DNA of 64,000 bases, from contig JALEUQ010000053.1 in assembly GCA_022780965.1 (NCBI GenBank), positions 26,010-90,009 on the forward strand. The letters run 5' to 3'. This document shows positions 52,417 through 62,289 of this stretch, piece by piece (the first letter of the stretch is position 1; every line of letters starts with the position of its first letter). Below the pieces are notes generated by a model. The model saw nothing but the letters and a program-made list of their open reading frames with translations. It ran no database searches and was not told where the DNA came from. The translations under genes and the position numbers were made by a program. The stretch comes from Clostridiales bacterium. Lineage in GTDB: Bacteria > Bacillota > Clostridia > Peptostreptococcales > Anaerovoracaceae.

Positions 52417-53721
52417 ATGAGAAACTATACAACACAGATGGACGCAGCCAGAAAGGGAATTATTACTCCTGAAATGAAGGCTGTTGCCTCCAAGGAATAC
52501 AGAACTGAAGAAGAAATCAGAGATCTGGTTGCCAGAGGTCAGGTGGCAATCTGCGCAAACAGACTTCATGGATGCCTTGACCCTAACGGTGTGGGATCAA
52601 TGCTGAGAACCAAGATTAATGTGAATCTGGGAGTTTCAAGAGACTGCAAAGATTACGATACTGAAATGAGCAAGGTTATGGCCGCCGTAAACATGGGTGC
52701 AGAAGCCATCATGGATCTGTCATCCCACGGCAATACTCAGCCTTTCCGAAAAAAACTTACAAGTGAGTGTCCGGCAATGATAGGAACTGTTCCTGTATAC
52801 GACAGCGTCATTCATTATCAGAGAGATCTGGCAGAATTGACAGCTAAAGATTTCATCGATGTTGTTCGCCTTCATGCAGAGGACGGAGTCGATTTCGTGA
52901 CACTTCACTGCGGTATCACACGTAAGACAATTGAACAGATAAAGAAGCACAAGAGAAAGATGAATATCGTTTCCAGAGGCGGATCTCTCGTTTTCGCATG
53001 GATGTGCATGACGGGAGAGGAAAACCCGTTCTACGAGTATTACGATGAGATTCTGGACATATGCCGCGAATACGATGTTACAATATCTCTGGGCGATGCC
53101 TGCCGTCCCGGATGCCTTGCTGATGGCAGCGATGTCTGTCAGATTGAAGAGCTTGTTCGTCTTGGGGAACTGACCAAGAGGGCATGGGAGAAAGATGTTC
53201 AGGTGATGGTTGAAGGTCCGGGACACATGCCTATGGATCAGATTGAAGCCAACATGAAGATTCAGCAGACAATATGCATGGGTGCTCCTTTCTATGTGCT
53301 GGGACCGATTGTCACTGACATTGCCCCCGGATACGATCACATTACCTCAGCAATAGGAGGTGCCATTGCGGCATCAAGCGGTGCGGCATTCCTTTGCTAT
53401 GTAACACCTGCAGAGCATCTGGCGCTTCCTGATCTGGAAGATGTGAAGCAGGGAATCATTGCATCAAAAATTGCCGCTCATGCAGCAGACATTGCCAAGA
53501 AGGTTCCTCACGCCAGAGATATTGATGACAGAATGGCAGATGCCAGAAGAGATCTGGACTGGGATGTTCAGTGGGAGTGTTCAATTGACCCCGAAACGGC
53601 TAAACGCATCCGCGATGAGAGGAAACCTGAGCACGATGACACATGCTCCATGTGCGGCAAGTTTTGTGCGGTCAGAAGCATGAACAAGGCGCTGAACGGG
53701 GAATACATCGATATTCTTTAG
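52417..53721 (+). CDS. thiC: Phosphomethylpyrimidine synthase
   Basis: [13 protein letters not shown]...[16 protein letters not shown]...[11 protein letters not shown]. Confidence 0.98.
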   Translation: MRNYTTQMDAARKGIITPEMKAVASKEYRTEEEIRDLVARGQVAICANRLHGCLDPNGVGSMLRTKINVNLGVSRDCKDYDTEMSKVMAAVNMGAEAIMDLSSHGNTQPFRKKLTSECPAMIGTVPVYDSVIHYQRDLAELTAKDFIDVVRLHAEDGVDFVTLHCGITRKTIEQIKKHKRKMNIVSRGGSLVFAWMCMTGEENPFYEYYDEILDICREYDVTISLGDACRPGCLADGSDVCQIEELVRLGELTKRAWEKDVQVMVEGPGHMPMDQIEANMKIQQTICMGAPFYVLGPIVTDIAPGYDHITSAIGGAIAASSGAAFLCYVTPAEHLALPDLEDVKQGIIASKIAAHAADIAKKVPHARDIDDRMADARRDLDWDVQWECSIDPETAKRIRDERKPEHDDTCSMCGKFCAVRSMNKALNGEYIDIL

Positions 53722-53765
53722 GTGATTGTTTACAAAAATTAAATCTTGTGATATAAATAATAACG

Positions 53766-54120
53766 TTGTGGGTAAGACAGACAGTCGCGCGCAGCTTCGG
53801 GCTGTGTGAGGAAAGTCCGGGCTCCATAGGGCGAGGATGCCGGATAACGTCCGGCGTAGGTAACTATAGGGAAAGTGCAACAGAAACATTCCGCCGAAAC
53901 GGGTAATGCCGTGGTAAGGTTGAAATTGTGAGGTAAGAGCTCACAGGGAGGTATGGTAACATACAGCTCGTGTAAACCCCATCCGGAGCAAGACCAAGAT
54001 AGGGCAGAGAAGACGGCGGCCCGTCGTTGCCCGGTAGGTAGGTCGCTAGAGCCTGGTGGTAACATCAGGTCGAGATAGATGATTGTCAAATACAGAACCC
54101 GGCTTATGTGTTGCCCACAA
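53766..54120 (+). ncRNA. rnpB: RNase P RNA
   Basis: gaggaaagtccgggctcc, aagggtg-like core, acagaacccggcttat; ends pair ttgtgggtaa/ttgcccacaa. Confidence 0.96.
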
Positions 54121-54197
54121 TTTATTTATGAAATTTGCAAAAAAGTATTGCAAATATCCGAGGAAGTTGTATAATTAAAAAGTCGCAATTCAGTTGT

Positions 54198-54284
54198 GCG
54201 GATATGGCGGAATTGGCAGACGCGCACGGTTCAGGTCCGTGTGAAGGTTACTTCATGGGGGTTCGAATCCCTTTATCCGCACCA
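54198..54284 (+). tRNA. tRNA-Leu (anticodon CAG), CCA encoded
   Basis: gcggata/tatccgc acceptor stem, cacgg-ttCAGgt-ccgtg anticodon arm, long variable arm, gttcgaatc T loop. Confidence 0.96.
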
Positions 54285-54288
54285 GCAT

Positions 54289-54324
54289 CGAACATCAATT
54301 TCACGATTGATGTTCGTTTTTTTT
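54289..54324 (+). terminator. Terminator after tRNA-Leu
   Basis: cgaacatcaat-N6-attgatgttcg-tttttttt. Confidence 0.9.
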
Positions 54325-54409
54325 ATAGGCGGGAAGTTAGGGGGACATAACAGCCTGCCGCAGCGGGATTAGTAGTGATACATTATTTAGTGCGAATCGA
54401 GGTGGTCAT

Positions 54410-55261
54410 ATGAATAATGGTATCAAGATTACAATTTTGAGTATTGTCATAAATCTGCTTCTGTCAGCGGGCAAATTTTTTGCCGGTGTGCTGGGTCATT
54501 CTTCGGCTATGATATCTGACGCAGTTCATTCTGCTTCTGATGTGTTCAGTTCAATAATCGTTATAATTGGGCTCAAAACTTCCGAGAAAGAAGCTGACAT
54601 TGAGCATCAGTACGGACATGAACGAATGGAATGCATGGCAGCGCTGGTTCTTGCGGGTGCACTTGTGGGAACAGGATTATGCATTGGATACAGCGGTATC
54701 AAGAGCCTGATTAACGGGACATATTCGCAGCCGGAGAATCTTGCACTTGTCATGGCGGCAGTATCCATTGTGGTCAAAGAGTGCATGTACTGGTATACTA
54801 GAATTGTCGGCAGGAAGATTGGATCGCCTGCCCTTATGGCTGATGCATGGCACCACAGAACTGATGCGTTCTCTTCGGTGGGAGCATTAATAGGCATAGT
54901 GGGAGCACAGCACGGATATCCTTTCCTGGATTCGCTGGCATCGGTAGTAATCTGCATTTTCATTCTGGCTGCAGGATACGGTGTCTACAAGGATGCTACT
55001 GCACGAATGACAGATTCACGGGCAGACAATGAAGAAGACATCAGACTTTTTATAGAAGAGTATGCACAGCTTGATCTTCTCAAGACCAGGAAGTTCGGCA
55101 ACCGCATATATGTGGATGCTGAGATTGCTCTTGACGGCGATTTATCTCTTCATGAGGCTCATAATATTGCAGAGCAGGTTCATGACAGGATAGAGGAAAG
55201 ATTCCCGGAGGTAAAGCATGTTATGATTCACGTTAATCCTCTGGGAACACATGAACAGTAA
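54410..55261 (+). CDS. Cation diffusion facilitator family transporter
   Basis: LSAGKFFAGVLGHSSAMISDAVHSASDVFSSIIVIIGL...DAWHHRTDAFSSVGALIG. Confidence 0.93.
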   Translation: MNNGIKITILSIVINLLLSAGKFFAGVLGHSSAMISDAVHSASDVFSSIIVIIGLKTSEKEADIEHQYGHERMECMAALVLAGALVGTGLCIGYSGIKSLINGTYSQPENLALVMAAVSIVVKECMYWYTRIVGRKIGSPALMADAWHHRTDAFSSVGALIGIVGAQHGYPFLDSLASVVICIFILAAGYGVYKDATARMTDSRADNEEDIRLFIEEYAQLDLLKTRKFGNRIYVDAEIALDGDLSLHEAHNIAEQVHDRIEERFPEVKHVMIHVNPLGTHEQ

Positions 55262-55289
55262 GAGGATTACGGTAAAGTGAGGTTTTGAT

Positions 55290-55499
55290 ATGGATATGAA
55301 AGAAAAGAGAGCAATGATTAAGGAAATAGCAGAATTTCTCGCTTATAAAGTACGTTCCGGTGAGATTTCTGTTGAGGGAAGTGACGGCATATGGCGTGCA
55401 GCACTTGAAAAAGCAGAGTACAAGGATGCGATAATAGACATTCTTGATATGGAACTTCCTGAAGATGAAACTCTGCGCCGCATTCAGCGACTTGGATAG
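55290..55499 (+). CDS. Small hypothetical protein
   Basis: 69-aa ORF. Confidence 0.4.
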   Translation: MDMKEKRAMIKEIAEFLAYKVRSGEISVEGSDGIWRAALEKAEYKDAIIDILDMELPEDETLRRIQRLG

Positions 55500-55620
55500 C
55501 ATTCAGAACGGTATTTTGACAGACATTCATATCGGTGTATTATAGGTAATTGGTATCTTGAAAAAGATCAGCGTTCTATGCTATAATATACTGCAGATTT
55601 AATGAAAGGTGTTAATAAAC

Positions 55621-56097
55621 ATGGCTAAAAAACAACATATTCCAAGAAATGCACAGATGTATAACAGGCAGACCAAGGGCTATCAGAGAAATGTGATTAA
55701 GAACATTCCTGATATGGAGATGCCGACGATGATCAGCAGGAAGAAACTGATGGCGATGAATATCTCAGTAGGTGTTGTAACACTGATTCTTATAATCGTA
55801 CTGATTAAATTCGTCAATGTATGGGTAAGTTTCATTCCTGTAATTGCAGCTCTGCTGTATCTCCTTGGCGTAATGAGATATATGAACAAGAAGCAGAAGG
55901 AAATCATTCTTTACTATCAGAAGATGGGAATGACCAAGAAGAGATTCATGCAGCAGGTAAGCATGCAGAGCAAAAACCAGAAACAAAGAACCAAGGATTC
56001 CAACATGAAGTTCTACAACAGAATGTGGGATGTGGCAGCCAGCGGTGATAAGGCTAAATTCACTTTCTTTGAGAAGGTTATGGGATATAACAAATAA
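55621..56097 (+). CDS. Hypothetical membrane protein, two TM segments
   Basis: Strong promoter TTGAAA-18-TATAAT, RBS aaaggtg, ORF ends at a terminator. Confidence 0.7.
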   Translation: MAKKQHIPRNAQMYNRQTKGYQRNVIKNIPDMEMPTMISRKKLMAMNISVGVVTLILIIVLIKFVNVWVSFIPVIAALLYLLGVMRYMNKKQKEIILYYQKMGMTKKRFMQQVSMQSKNQKQRTKDSNMKFYNRMWDVAASGDKAKFTFFEKVMGYNK

Positions 56098-56102
56098 CAA
56101 CG

Positions 56103-56126
56103 AAGCCGTCCATACGGACGGCTTTT
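56103..56126 (+). terminator. Terminator
   Basis: aagccgtcc-atac-ggacggctt-tt. Confidence 0.8.
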
Positions 56127-56183
56127 AAAATGTTAATTAAACTTTATTTAAGTGATTGACTTGTTATTTGATATCAATTATAT

Positions 56184-56600
56184 TTAATCTTCAAGCTGAG
56201 ATGTGCAGTTAGGACATCTTGTAGCATCAATTGCGATTTCTGATTTGCAGTACGGGCAGATTTTGGTTGTTGGTTCTTCCTCAGCAGGTTCTTTAGGTTT
56301 TCTGGCAATTCCGGCAGCCTTGTTGGTTGCTTTGATAATCATGAAGAGTACAAGAGCTACCAGGAGGAAATTGATTACAGCCATGATGAATTTGCCGTAT
56401 GCTATCGGAACTCCGGCCAGAGTGAATGTAAGGGTGCTGAAGTCTGCTCTGAAGAAGAGTCCGATGAACGGTGACAGGATATCGTCAACCATTGAGGTTA
56501 CAATTGCAGTGAATGCACCTCCTATGATGATACCTACAGCCATATCCATTACATTGCCTCTCATGGCAAATTCTTTAAATTCTTTAATAAAACTTTTCAT
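56184..56600 (-). CDS. mscL: Large-conductance mechanosensitive channel with C-terminal zinc ribbon
   Basis: FKEFAMRGNVMDMAVGIIIGGAFTAIVTSMVDDILSPFIGL; tail CPYCKSEIAIDATRCPNC. Confidence 0.95.
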   Translation of the reverse strand: MKSFIKEFKEFAMRGNVMDMAVGIIIGGAFTAIVTSMVDDILSPFIGLFFRADFSTLTFTLAGVPIAYGKFIMAVINFLLVALVLFMIIKATNKAAGIARKPKEPAEEEPTTKICPYCKSEIAIDATRCPNCTSQLED

Positions 56601-56680
56601 TAGTTCGTCTCCTTTACTGATATTATGCTAACTGATTCTATCATTAGGAGATGATTCTGTAAACAAAAGGGGTAATCGTT

Positions 56681-58111
56681 ATGTCAAAAAAGAAGAAACA
56701 TAAGCCAAAGCATGCTCAAAAGAAGCATACTGTTAAACAAAGCGAGAAGAAGACAGGCGCACAGCGCAGTAAAAAAACGTATAATCAGCGAAAGAAAGAG
56801 CAGAGGATCAGAAGAATTGCACTGGCTGTGGGGGCAACAGTGCTGGTATTCATCATAGCTGCTGTATTGTACGTTAACTTCGGACGTACGGATGTCAGGG
56901 AGCAGGAGGGGATGAGTGAGTACGCTCAGAGCCAGATAGAGGATATTAAAGCATGGAAGACTAACAGAACGAATCTGAGCGGCTGTTATACGGAAGAGCA
57001 TATTGGAGTGGCGTCCTATGATGACGGATGTGAATACGATTATGTTAAGGAGCAGACAGATTACTGCATAGATCAGTTAAAGTCACAGCTGCTTCAAGAA
57101 AATGAATCATCTTCAGATTCGGATGACTCATACAGCACGCTGATAACAAATGCTGTGACAGGCGATAGTGACCTGGATACAGTAAGCCTCATATTCACAT
57201 ACCAGACAGGCAAGCTTAAGGATGGTGAAATTACTGACATCTCAACTGGAGTCAAAGCGTATAATTTCAACAAGGAAACGGGCGAGCCTGTATTATGGCA
57301 GCAGCTGTTCAAGGCAGATTATCCGGACAAACTGAAGGAGGTGCTGCCGGAAGCTGACACAAGCACACCATACGCAGTGGATGGAAATGAACCAACATAC
57401 TTTTTCACTGGGGAAGACAATGTCATAACTTCCAAGACCATTGACAGCAAAACTTCAGATGGCTGGCTGCGAGACAAGCTGCTGATTCGATATGTGGATC
57501 CGGACAAGCCTATGGTGGCGCTCACTTATGATGACGGACCGGGGCTTAAGAGTGAAACAAGAATTCACGATGTCCTTGAGAAATATGATGGCGTTGCTAC
57601 ATTCTTTTATGCTGGATACATGATTAAGGGCAAGGAGTATCAGATAAAGCGAGCTCTGGGAAACGGCTGCGAGATAGGAAGTCACACATGGAATCATCCT
57701 GTGCTTACCAAATGCTCAGATAAGGAACTGAAAAAGCAGCTTAATAAGACAAATGAAGCAATCGAAGCAGCCTGCGGGCAGAAACCGACAGTTTTCAGAC
57801 CTAGCTACGGTGCGACAAACGATGAGATAAACAAAAAATCGGGACTGCCTGTCATTCTCTGGAATGTTGATACTCTCGACTGGGAGAGCAAGGATGCAGG
57901 CAAAATATACAAAAAAGTTGTCAAGAACAAGCATCTTGACGGAAGCATTATTCTCATGCACTGCATATATGATTCCACGGCTGAGGCAACCGAAAAAATC
58001 GTGCCGTGGCTGCATGATCACGGATATCAGATGGTTACTGTGAGCGAGCTAATTAAAGCCAGGACAGGCAAAGATCCTGTTGCCGGCAAAGTATATCTTG
58101 ATTGCAGATAA
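56681..58111 (+). CDS. Membrane-anchored polysaccharide deacetylase
   Basis: MVALTYDDGPGLKSETRIHDVLEKYDGVATFFYAG...GCEIGSHTWNHPVLT (NodB domain); N-terminal Lys-rich + TM. Confidence 0.92.
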   Translation: MSKKKKHKPKHAQKKHTVKQSEKKTGAQRSKKTYNQRKKEQRIRRIALAVGATVLVFIIAAVLYVNFGRTDVREQEGMSEYAQSQIEDIKAWKTNRTNLSGCYTEEHIGVASYDDGCEYDYVKEQTDYCIDQLKSQLLQENESSSDSDDSYSTLITNAVTGDSDLDTVSLIFTYQTGKLKDGEITDISTGVKAYNFNKETGEPVLWQQLFKADYPDKLKEVLPEADTSTPYAVDGNEPTYFFTGEDNVITSKTIDSKTSDGWLRDKLLIRYVDPDKPMVALTYDDGPGLKSETRIHDVLEKYDGVATFFYAGYMIKGKEYQIKRALGNGCEIGSHTWNHPVLTKCSDKELKKQLNKTNEAIEAACGQKPTVFRPSYGATNDEINKKSGLPVILWNVDTLDWESKDAGKIYKKVVKNKHLDGSIILMHCIYDSTAEATEKIVPWLHDHGYQMVTVSELIKARTGKDPVAGKVYLDCR

Positions 58112-58178
58112 ATGGCAAATCGACCTGAATTGAGGACGTTATTGTGATATAATAAGCCTGACGGTCAGGAGGAATAAA

Positions 58179-58574
58179 ATGCTGATTACGAGACGAAGTG
58201 ATTATGCTATGAGAATCATTAGAGTTCTCAGAGACAGTAAAATACATAATGTTAGAGAAATGTGCGAACTTGAGGAAATACCCAAGGCGTTTGCGTACAA
58301 GATATTGAGGGAACTTGAGATGGCTGGAATTGTCAGATCCGAGAGAGGAAATCAGGGCGGATATCAGCTTAACCGACCCCTTGATGAGATGACGCTGTAT
58401 GACATCGTATGTATCACAGAAGGCGATGTAGCCATACTTCACTGCATGAAAATGGAGTGTGAGAATAATCCTGCCGATATGCCGTGTAAGGTTCACAAGG
58501 AGATTGCAAGAATTCAGGATGTACTCATGGAAGAACTGCGCAAGAAGTCTCTGGCAGAGATTCTGGAAGCATAG
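58179..58574 (+). CDS. Rrf2-family transcriptional regulator
   Basis: MLITRRSDYAMRIIRVLRDSK...ERGNQGGYQLNRPLDEMTLYDIV. Confidence 0.9.
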   Translation: MLITRRSDYAMRIIRVLRDSKIHNVREMCELEEIPKAFAYKILRELEMAGIVRSERGNQGGYQLNRPLDEMTLYDIVCITEGDVAILHCMKMECENNPADMPCKVHKEIARIQDVLMEELRKKSLAEILEA

Positions 58575-58625
58575 CATGCGGTTATGCTGCGGGATGATAA
58601 ACATAAGGTCTATAGGACAAACATA

Positions 58626-58657
58626 ACGCACTAGCGAAATGATGCTAGTGCGTTTTT
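58626..58657 (+). terminator. Terminator overlapping the end of the convergent rluA-like gene
   Basis: acgcactagc-gaaatga-gctagtgcgt-ttttt. Confidence 0.8.
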
Positions 58658-59524
58658 CATGTCTTCAGGCAGAGGTGCCTCCACGTGAACGTGTTTGGCG
58701 CTCACAGGATGAATGAAGTCAAGGCTGGCTGAATGGAGAGCCTGCCTTCCTATTATCTCGGGACGTTCAGTGCCGTACAGGTGGTCGCTGAGAAGAGGAT
58801 AGCCTATATGAGCCATGTGAACCCTTATCTGGTGTGTTCGTCCCGTTTCAAGAACCAGTGCTATAAGTGTGAATCCGGATTCAGGGTAGCGGCTGATGAC
58901 TTTGTAGTGGGTTACTGACGGATGACCGCCTGCCATTACTCCGCGCCTTACATCATCAGGATCCGGTCTGCCTATGGGAGCATCAACTGTGCCGTTATCT
59001 TCCGGGATAACGCCCTCGACAATGGCAATATAACGTTTCTCAACCTGGTTGCTCTTCATTTGTTTGGTTATTTCGTTTTGCGCGAAAGAATTCTTGGCAA
59101 TTACGAGAATCCCTGAAGTATCACGATCCAGGCGATTGACGAATCGTACCTTGAAGTGTTCTCCGGTTTCGTTCATTCTATACATTAAAGCATTGGCGCA
59201 GGTTCCCGAAGGATTACCTTTGGTGGGATGAACCACAAGTCCCGGCTGCTTGTTTATAAGGAGAAGGTCTTCATCCTCATAAACAGGGAAGAGGGGAATG
59301 TTCTCCGCTTCGAAATCGCTTCGTTCTTCGGGAAGCACTACCGCTACAACATCTCCTTCATGGACACGATGCCATCCTTCCGTCGGCTGACCGTTGAGGG
59401 TAGTCAGTTTGTTTCTTTTGATTTTATTTCTGAGTCGAGAAGAAAAGGTGAAGTACTCGCGCATTATTTCGCGTACTTCCATGCCGTCATCTTCCGCAGT
59501 CACATGATGGACAAAATCTGCCAT
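58631..59524 (-). CDS. RluA-family pseudouridine synthase
   Basis: VRFVNRLDRDTSGILVIAKN...GRTHQIRVHMAHIGYPLLSDHLYG. Confidence 0.94.
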   Translation of the reverse strand: MADFVHHVTAEDDGMEVREIMREYFTFSSRLRNKIKRNKLTTLNGQPTEGWHRVHEGDVVAVVLPEERSDFEAENIPLFPVYEDEDLLLINKQPGLVVHPTKGNPSGTCANALMYRMNETGEHFKVRFVNRLDRDTSGILVIAKNSFAQNEITKQMKSNQVEKRYIAIVEGVIPEDNGTVDAPIGRPDPDDVRRGVMAGGHPSVTHYKVISRYPESGFTLIALVLETGRTHQIRVHMAHIGYPLLSDHLYGTERPEIIGRQALHSASLDFIHPVSAKHVHVEAPLPEDMKNALASFR

Positions 59525-59596
59525 TGTTAATTCTTGCCTTTCCGGTGGGTTTCGAGCCACGCACATATCAGGTTGCATGGCGGTGAATCCGTAATT

Positions 59597-60403
59597 CTAT
59601 AACAGGAACTTGGACTTAACCTTGCTCCAGAAGTCATAATCCTTGAATCGAATAAGTCTTATTGTTTTGTCGGATACTGTCACCTGTATGCTGCGGACAT
59701 TTCTGTATCCTGTTTCTATACCGTCGTTGATGATAAAAATGCGCTCGTCTCTTTCTTCGGGAACGAATGTTATCGTTTTGTCCGATGGAAGAAGGAGACT
59801 GGACGTGAAGGAACGGTATGCAATTGTGTTCATCGGAGCTATAGGTGTCAGCTGAAGCAGATTTATTCTCGGGTCAACGATGGAGCCGCCCAGAGAATAA
59901 TTGTATGCTGTTGAGCCGGCTGCTGTCGCACAGAGGACACCGTCGCCGCTGAACTTCTGAATGAGTATGCCGTCAATGCTGATGTCCAGGTGAACAGCGT
60001 AGGACTGGCGCCCTTTGATGGCGATTTCGTTGAGCCCCTCATGGTGGTATATGCTGCCGTCTGAACCTTCTACCTGACATTTAACAGTTGTCAGCTTCTG
60101 AATGGTGTAGTCGCCGCTCATGAAATCTTCCATGAAACTTGCTATCTGATTCACTTCAATCTCCTGGAAAAAGCCCAGGTGCCCTGTGTTAATGCCCAGT
60201 ATCGGAGTTGAAGGGAAGTCGCAGTTGTGAACTGTTTCAAGGAACGCACCGTCTCCGCCTATGCATATTATCAGGCAGGCGTCGGGCGAGTATTCGCTTG
60301 TAACTGTGTAGCCCCGCTCGATAAGTTCGTGTCTGATGTATTCCATCGCATCGAGGGACACGGGTTCATTGTTGGTAAAAATGTTTACAAGATGTCTGCT
60401 CAT
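59597..60403 (-). CDS. nadK: NAD kinase
   Basis: IICIGGDGAFLETVHNC...GINTGHLGFFQEI...TAAGSTAYNYSLGGSIVDP. Confidence 0.95.
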   Translation of the reverse strand: MSRHLVNIFTNNEPVSLDAMEYIRHELIERGYTVTSEYSPDACLIICIGGDGAFLETVHNCDFPSTPILGINTGHLGFFQEIEVNQIASFMEDFMSGDYTIQKLTTVKCQVEGSDGSIYHHEGLNEIAIKGRQSYAVHLDISIDGILIQKFSGDGVLCATAAGSTAYNYSLGGSIVDPRINLLQLTPIAPMNTIAYRSFTSSLLLPSDKTITFVPEERDERIFIINDGIETGYRNVRSIQVTVSDKTIRLIRFKDYDFWSKVKSKFLL

Positions 60404-62214
60404 GCCAGTCTCTCCAGTTCTTCAAGAAGGCTTGCGAATTTGTCCATTGCCTTCCTGACAGGTTCAGGTGAACTCATATCAACTCCTGCTATCTTGAGCA
60501 GTTCGATTGGATAGTCTGATTCACCGGTTTTGAGGAATTCTATGTACTTGTCGGCAGCCGGTTTGCCTTCCGCGAGAATTTTTGAGGAGATGGCTGTGGC
60601 TGCAGAGTAGCCTGTTGCATATTTATATACGTAGAATGCGTTGTAGAAGTGAGGAATGCGCGCCCATTCATACTTTATTGTATCATCGTCTTCTACTGCA
60701 GGGCCGTAGTATTTGCGGTTGAGTTCCTCATACTGCCTGCACATCCACTGTGCCGTAAGCACCTGTCCGGATTCAACGGCTTCGTGGGTCATTTTTTCGA
60801 ACTCTGCGAACATTGTCTGTCTGAACAGGGTGGTTCTGAACTCTTCCAGATGAAGGTTTAGCAGGTACTTTCGCATCTGCAGATCATCAGTTGTGTTAAA
60901 CAGGTGACCCATGAGAAGTGATTCATTGACTGTTGATGCCACTTCTGCAGTAAAAATAGAGTGACTGCCATAAATGTACGGCTGGTTTTCTCTGGTGTAG
61001 CTTGAGTGCATTGAGTGACCCATTTCGTGGATGAGTGTGAAAACGTCCTTGAGTGTATCCGCATAGTTGAGCAGTATGTACGGATAGCTGTCGTAGCATC
61101 CGAAACTGTATGCTCCGCTTGTTTTGCCCTGATTTTCGTAAATGTCAATCCAGCCCTGGCTGATGCCTTCTTTCATTCTGCTGATGTATTCATCTCCCAG
61201 TGGTTTCAGAGCCTGGCTGATGATTTCAACAGCTTCTTCGAATGGTACACTGCGGTCCGGAATATCTATGACCGGTACATACACATCCTGCATTCCCATT
61301 TTGTCAGTGCCCAGGAGCTTTTTCTTAAGCTGCATGTACCTGTGGAGCAGCGGCAGATTCTCATTTACCACATCTATGAGATTATCGTAGACTTCCTCAG
61401 GCACATTGTCGGCTGCCAGTGAGGCAGCTCGTGCTGAAGGGTAGTTTCTAAGGCGTGCTGTAACTGCATCTGTGCGAGTATTGTAGCTGTAGGCTGTGGC
61501 AACGGTATTTATAAGCTCCTTGTAGGAATCGTACATGCTGTTATATGCCTGAAGCCTCAGATCCGGGTCGCGGCTCTCCATGATTTTGATATAGCTGCCG
61601 TGGGTGAGAGCAAGTTCATTGCCGTCTTTGTCTGTAACAGATTTGAATTTGAGATCCGCATTGTTCAGCATTGTGAAAATGTCGTTGGTTGCTGATGTTA
61701 TCTCACTCATCTGTGCCATAATGTTCTCCTCGGCAGGGGTGAGAACGTGAGCTTTGAGTCTTAAAGTATCTCTAATTGCGAAATCATAAGTTTCAAGTCT
61801 CGGTTCATCATGGATGAAAGATAATATGTCATCCTCGGAAGCGCTCAGAAGTTCCGGTGTGAAGAAGGACATTGATGCGGACACAGCTGCGATGACTGCA
61901 CTGCACTTGTCTGAATAGCCCTGGTACTTTTCGCTGGAATTGTCTTCATCACGTCTCATGTGACAGTAAACGTAGACCTTTTCCAGACGTCGCCAGATGT
62001 GGTCCTTGGCTTCAAAAGCATCTGCAAGTGTGGCTGCATCCTGCGTCAGCCTGTCTGAGAAACGTGCGGCATAATCCTCTGCTTCGTCACGCAGCTGTTT
62101 AAGCTGCTGGTCTATTATGCTTTCGTCGGGAATCATCGCCTCGATGTTCCATTTATACTTGTCGTCAATCTGACTTCTTGTTTTCAGATTATCCTGACTC
62201 ATTGATTCCTCCAT
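60400..62214 (-). CDS. pepF: Oligoendopeptidase F
   Basis: VFTLIHEMGHSMHSSY HExxH motif, M3B family layout. Confidence 0.95.
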   Translation of the reverse strand: MEESMSQDNLKTRSQIDDKYKWNIEAMIPDESIIDQQLKQLRDEAEDYAARFSDRLTQDAATLADAFEAKDHIWRRLEKVYVYCHMRRDEDNSSEKYQGYSDKCSAVIAAVSASMSFFTPELLSASEDDILSFIHDEPRLETYDFAIRDTLRLKAHVLTPAEENIMAQMSEITSATNDIFTMLNNADLKFKSVTDKDGNELALTHGSYIKIMESRDPDLRLQAYNSMYDSYKELINTVATAYSYNTRTDAVTARLRNYPSARAASLAADNVPEEVYDNLIDVVNENLPLLHRYMQLKKKLLGTDKMGMQDVYVPVIDIPDRSVPFEEAVEIISQALKPLGDEYISRMKEGISQGWIDIYENQGKTSGAYSFGCYDSYPYILLNYADTLKDVFTLIHEMGHSMHSSYTRENQPYIYGSHSIFTAEVASTVNESLLMGHLFNTTDDLQMRKYLLNLHLEEFRTTLFRQTMFAEFEKMTHEAVESGQVLTAQWMCRQYEELNRKYYGPAVEDDDTIKYEWARIPHFYNAFYVYKYATGYSAATAISSKILAEGKPAADKYIEFLKTGESDYPIELLKIAGVDMSSPEPVRKAMDKFASLLEELERLA

Positions 62215-62289
62215 TATTTGAATATGAATTCATGTGTGATATAATTGCAGTTGTTATTATAACATAGAACCTGGAGGATTATTAGTTTT

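Noticed and set aside
52720-53340. 206-aa minus-strand ORF
   Set aside because: Antisense to thiC; low-quality composition, no RBS logic.
53581-54089. Minus-strand ORFs over the thiC end and rnpB
   Set aside because: Overlap the RNase P RNA and thiC; translation is spurious.
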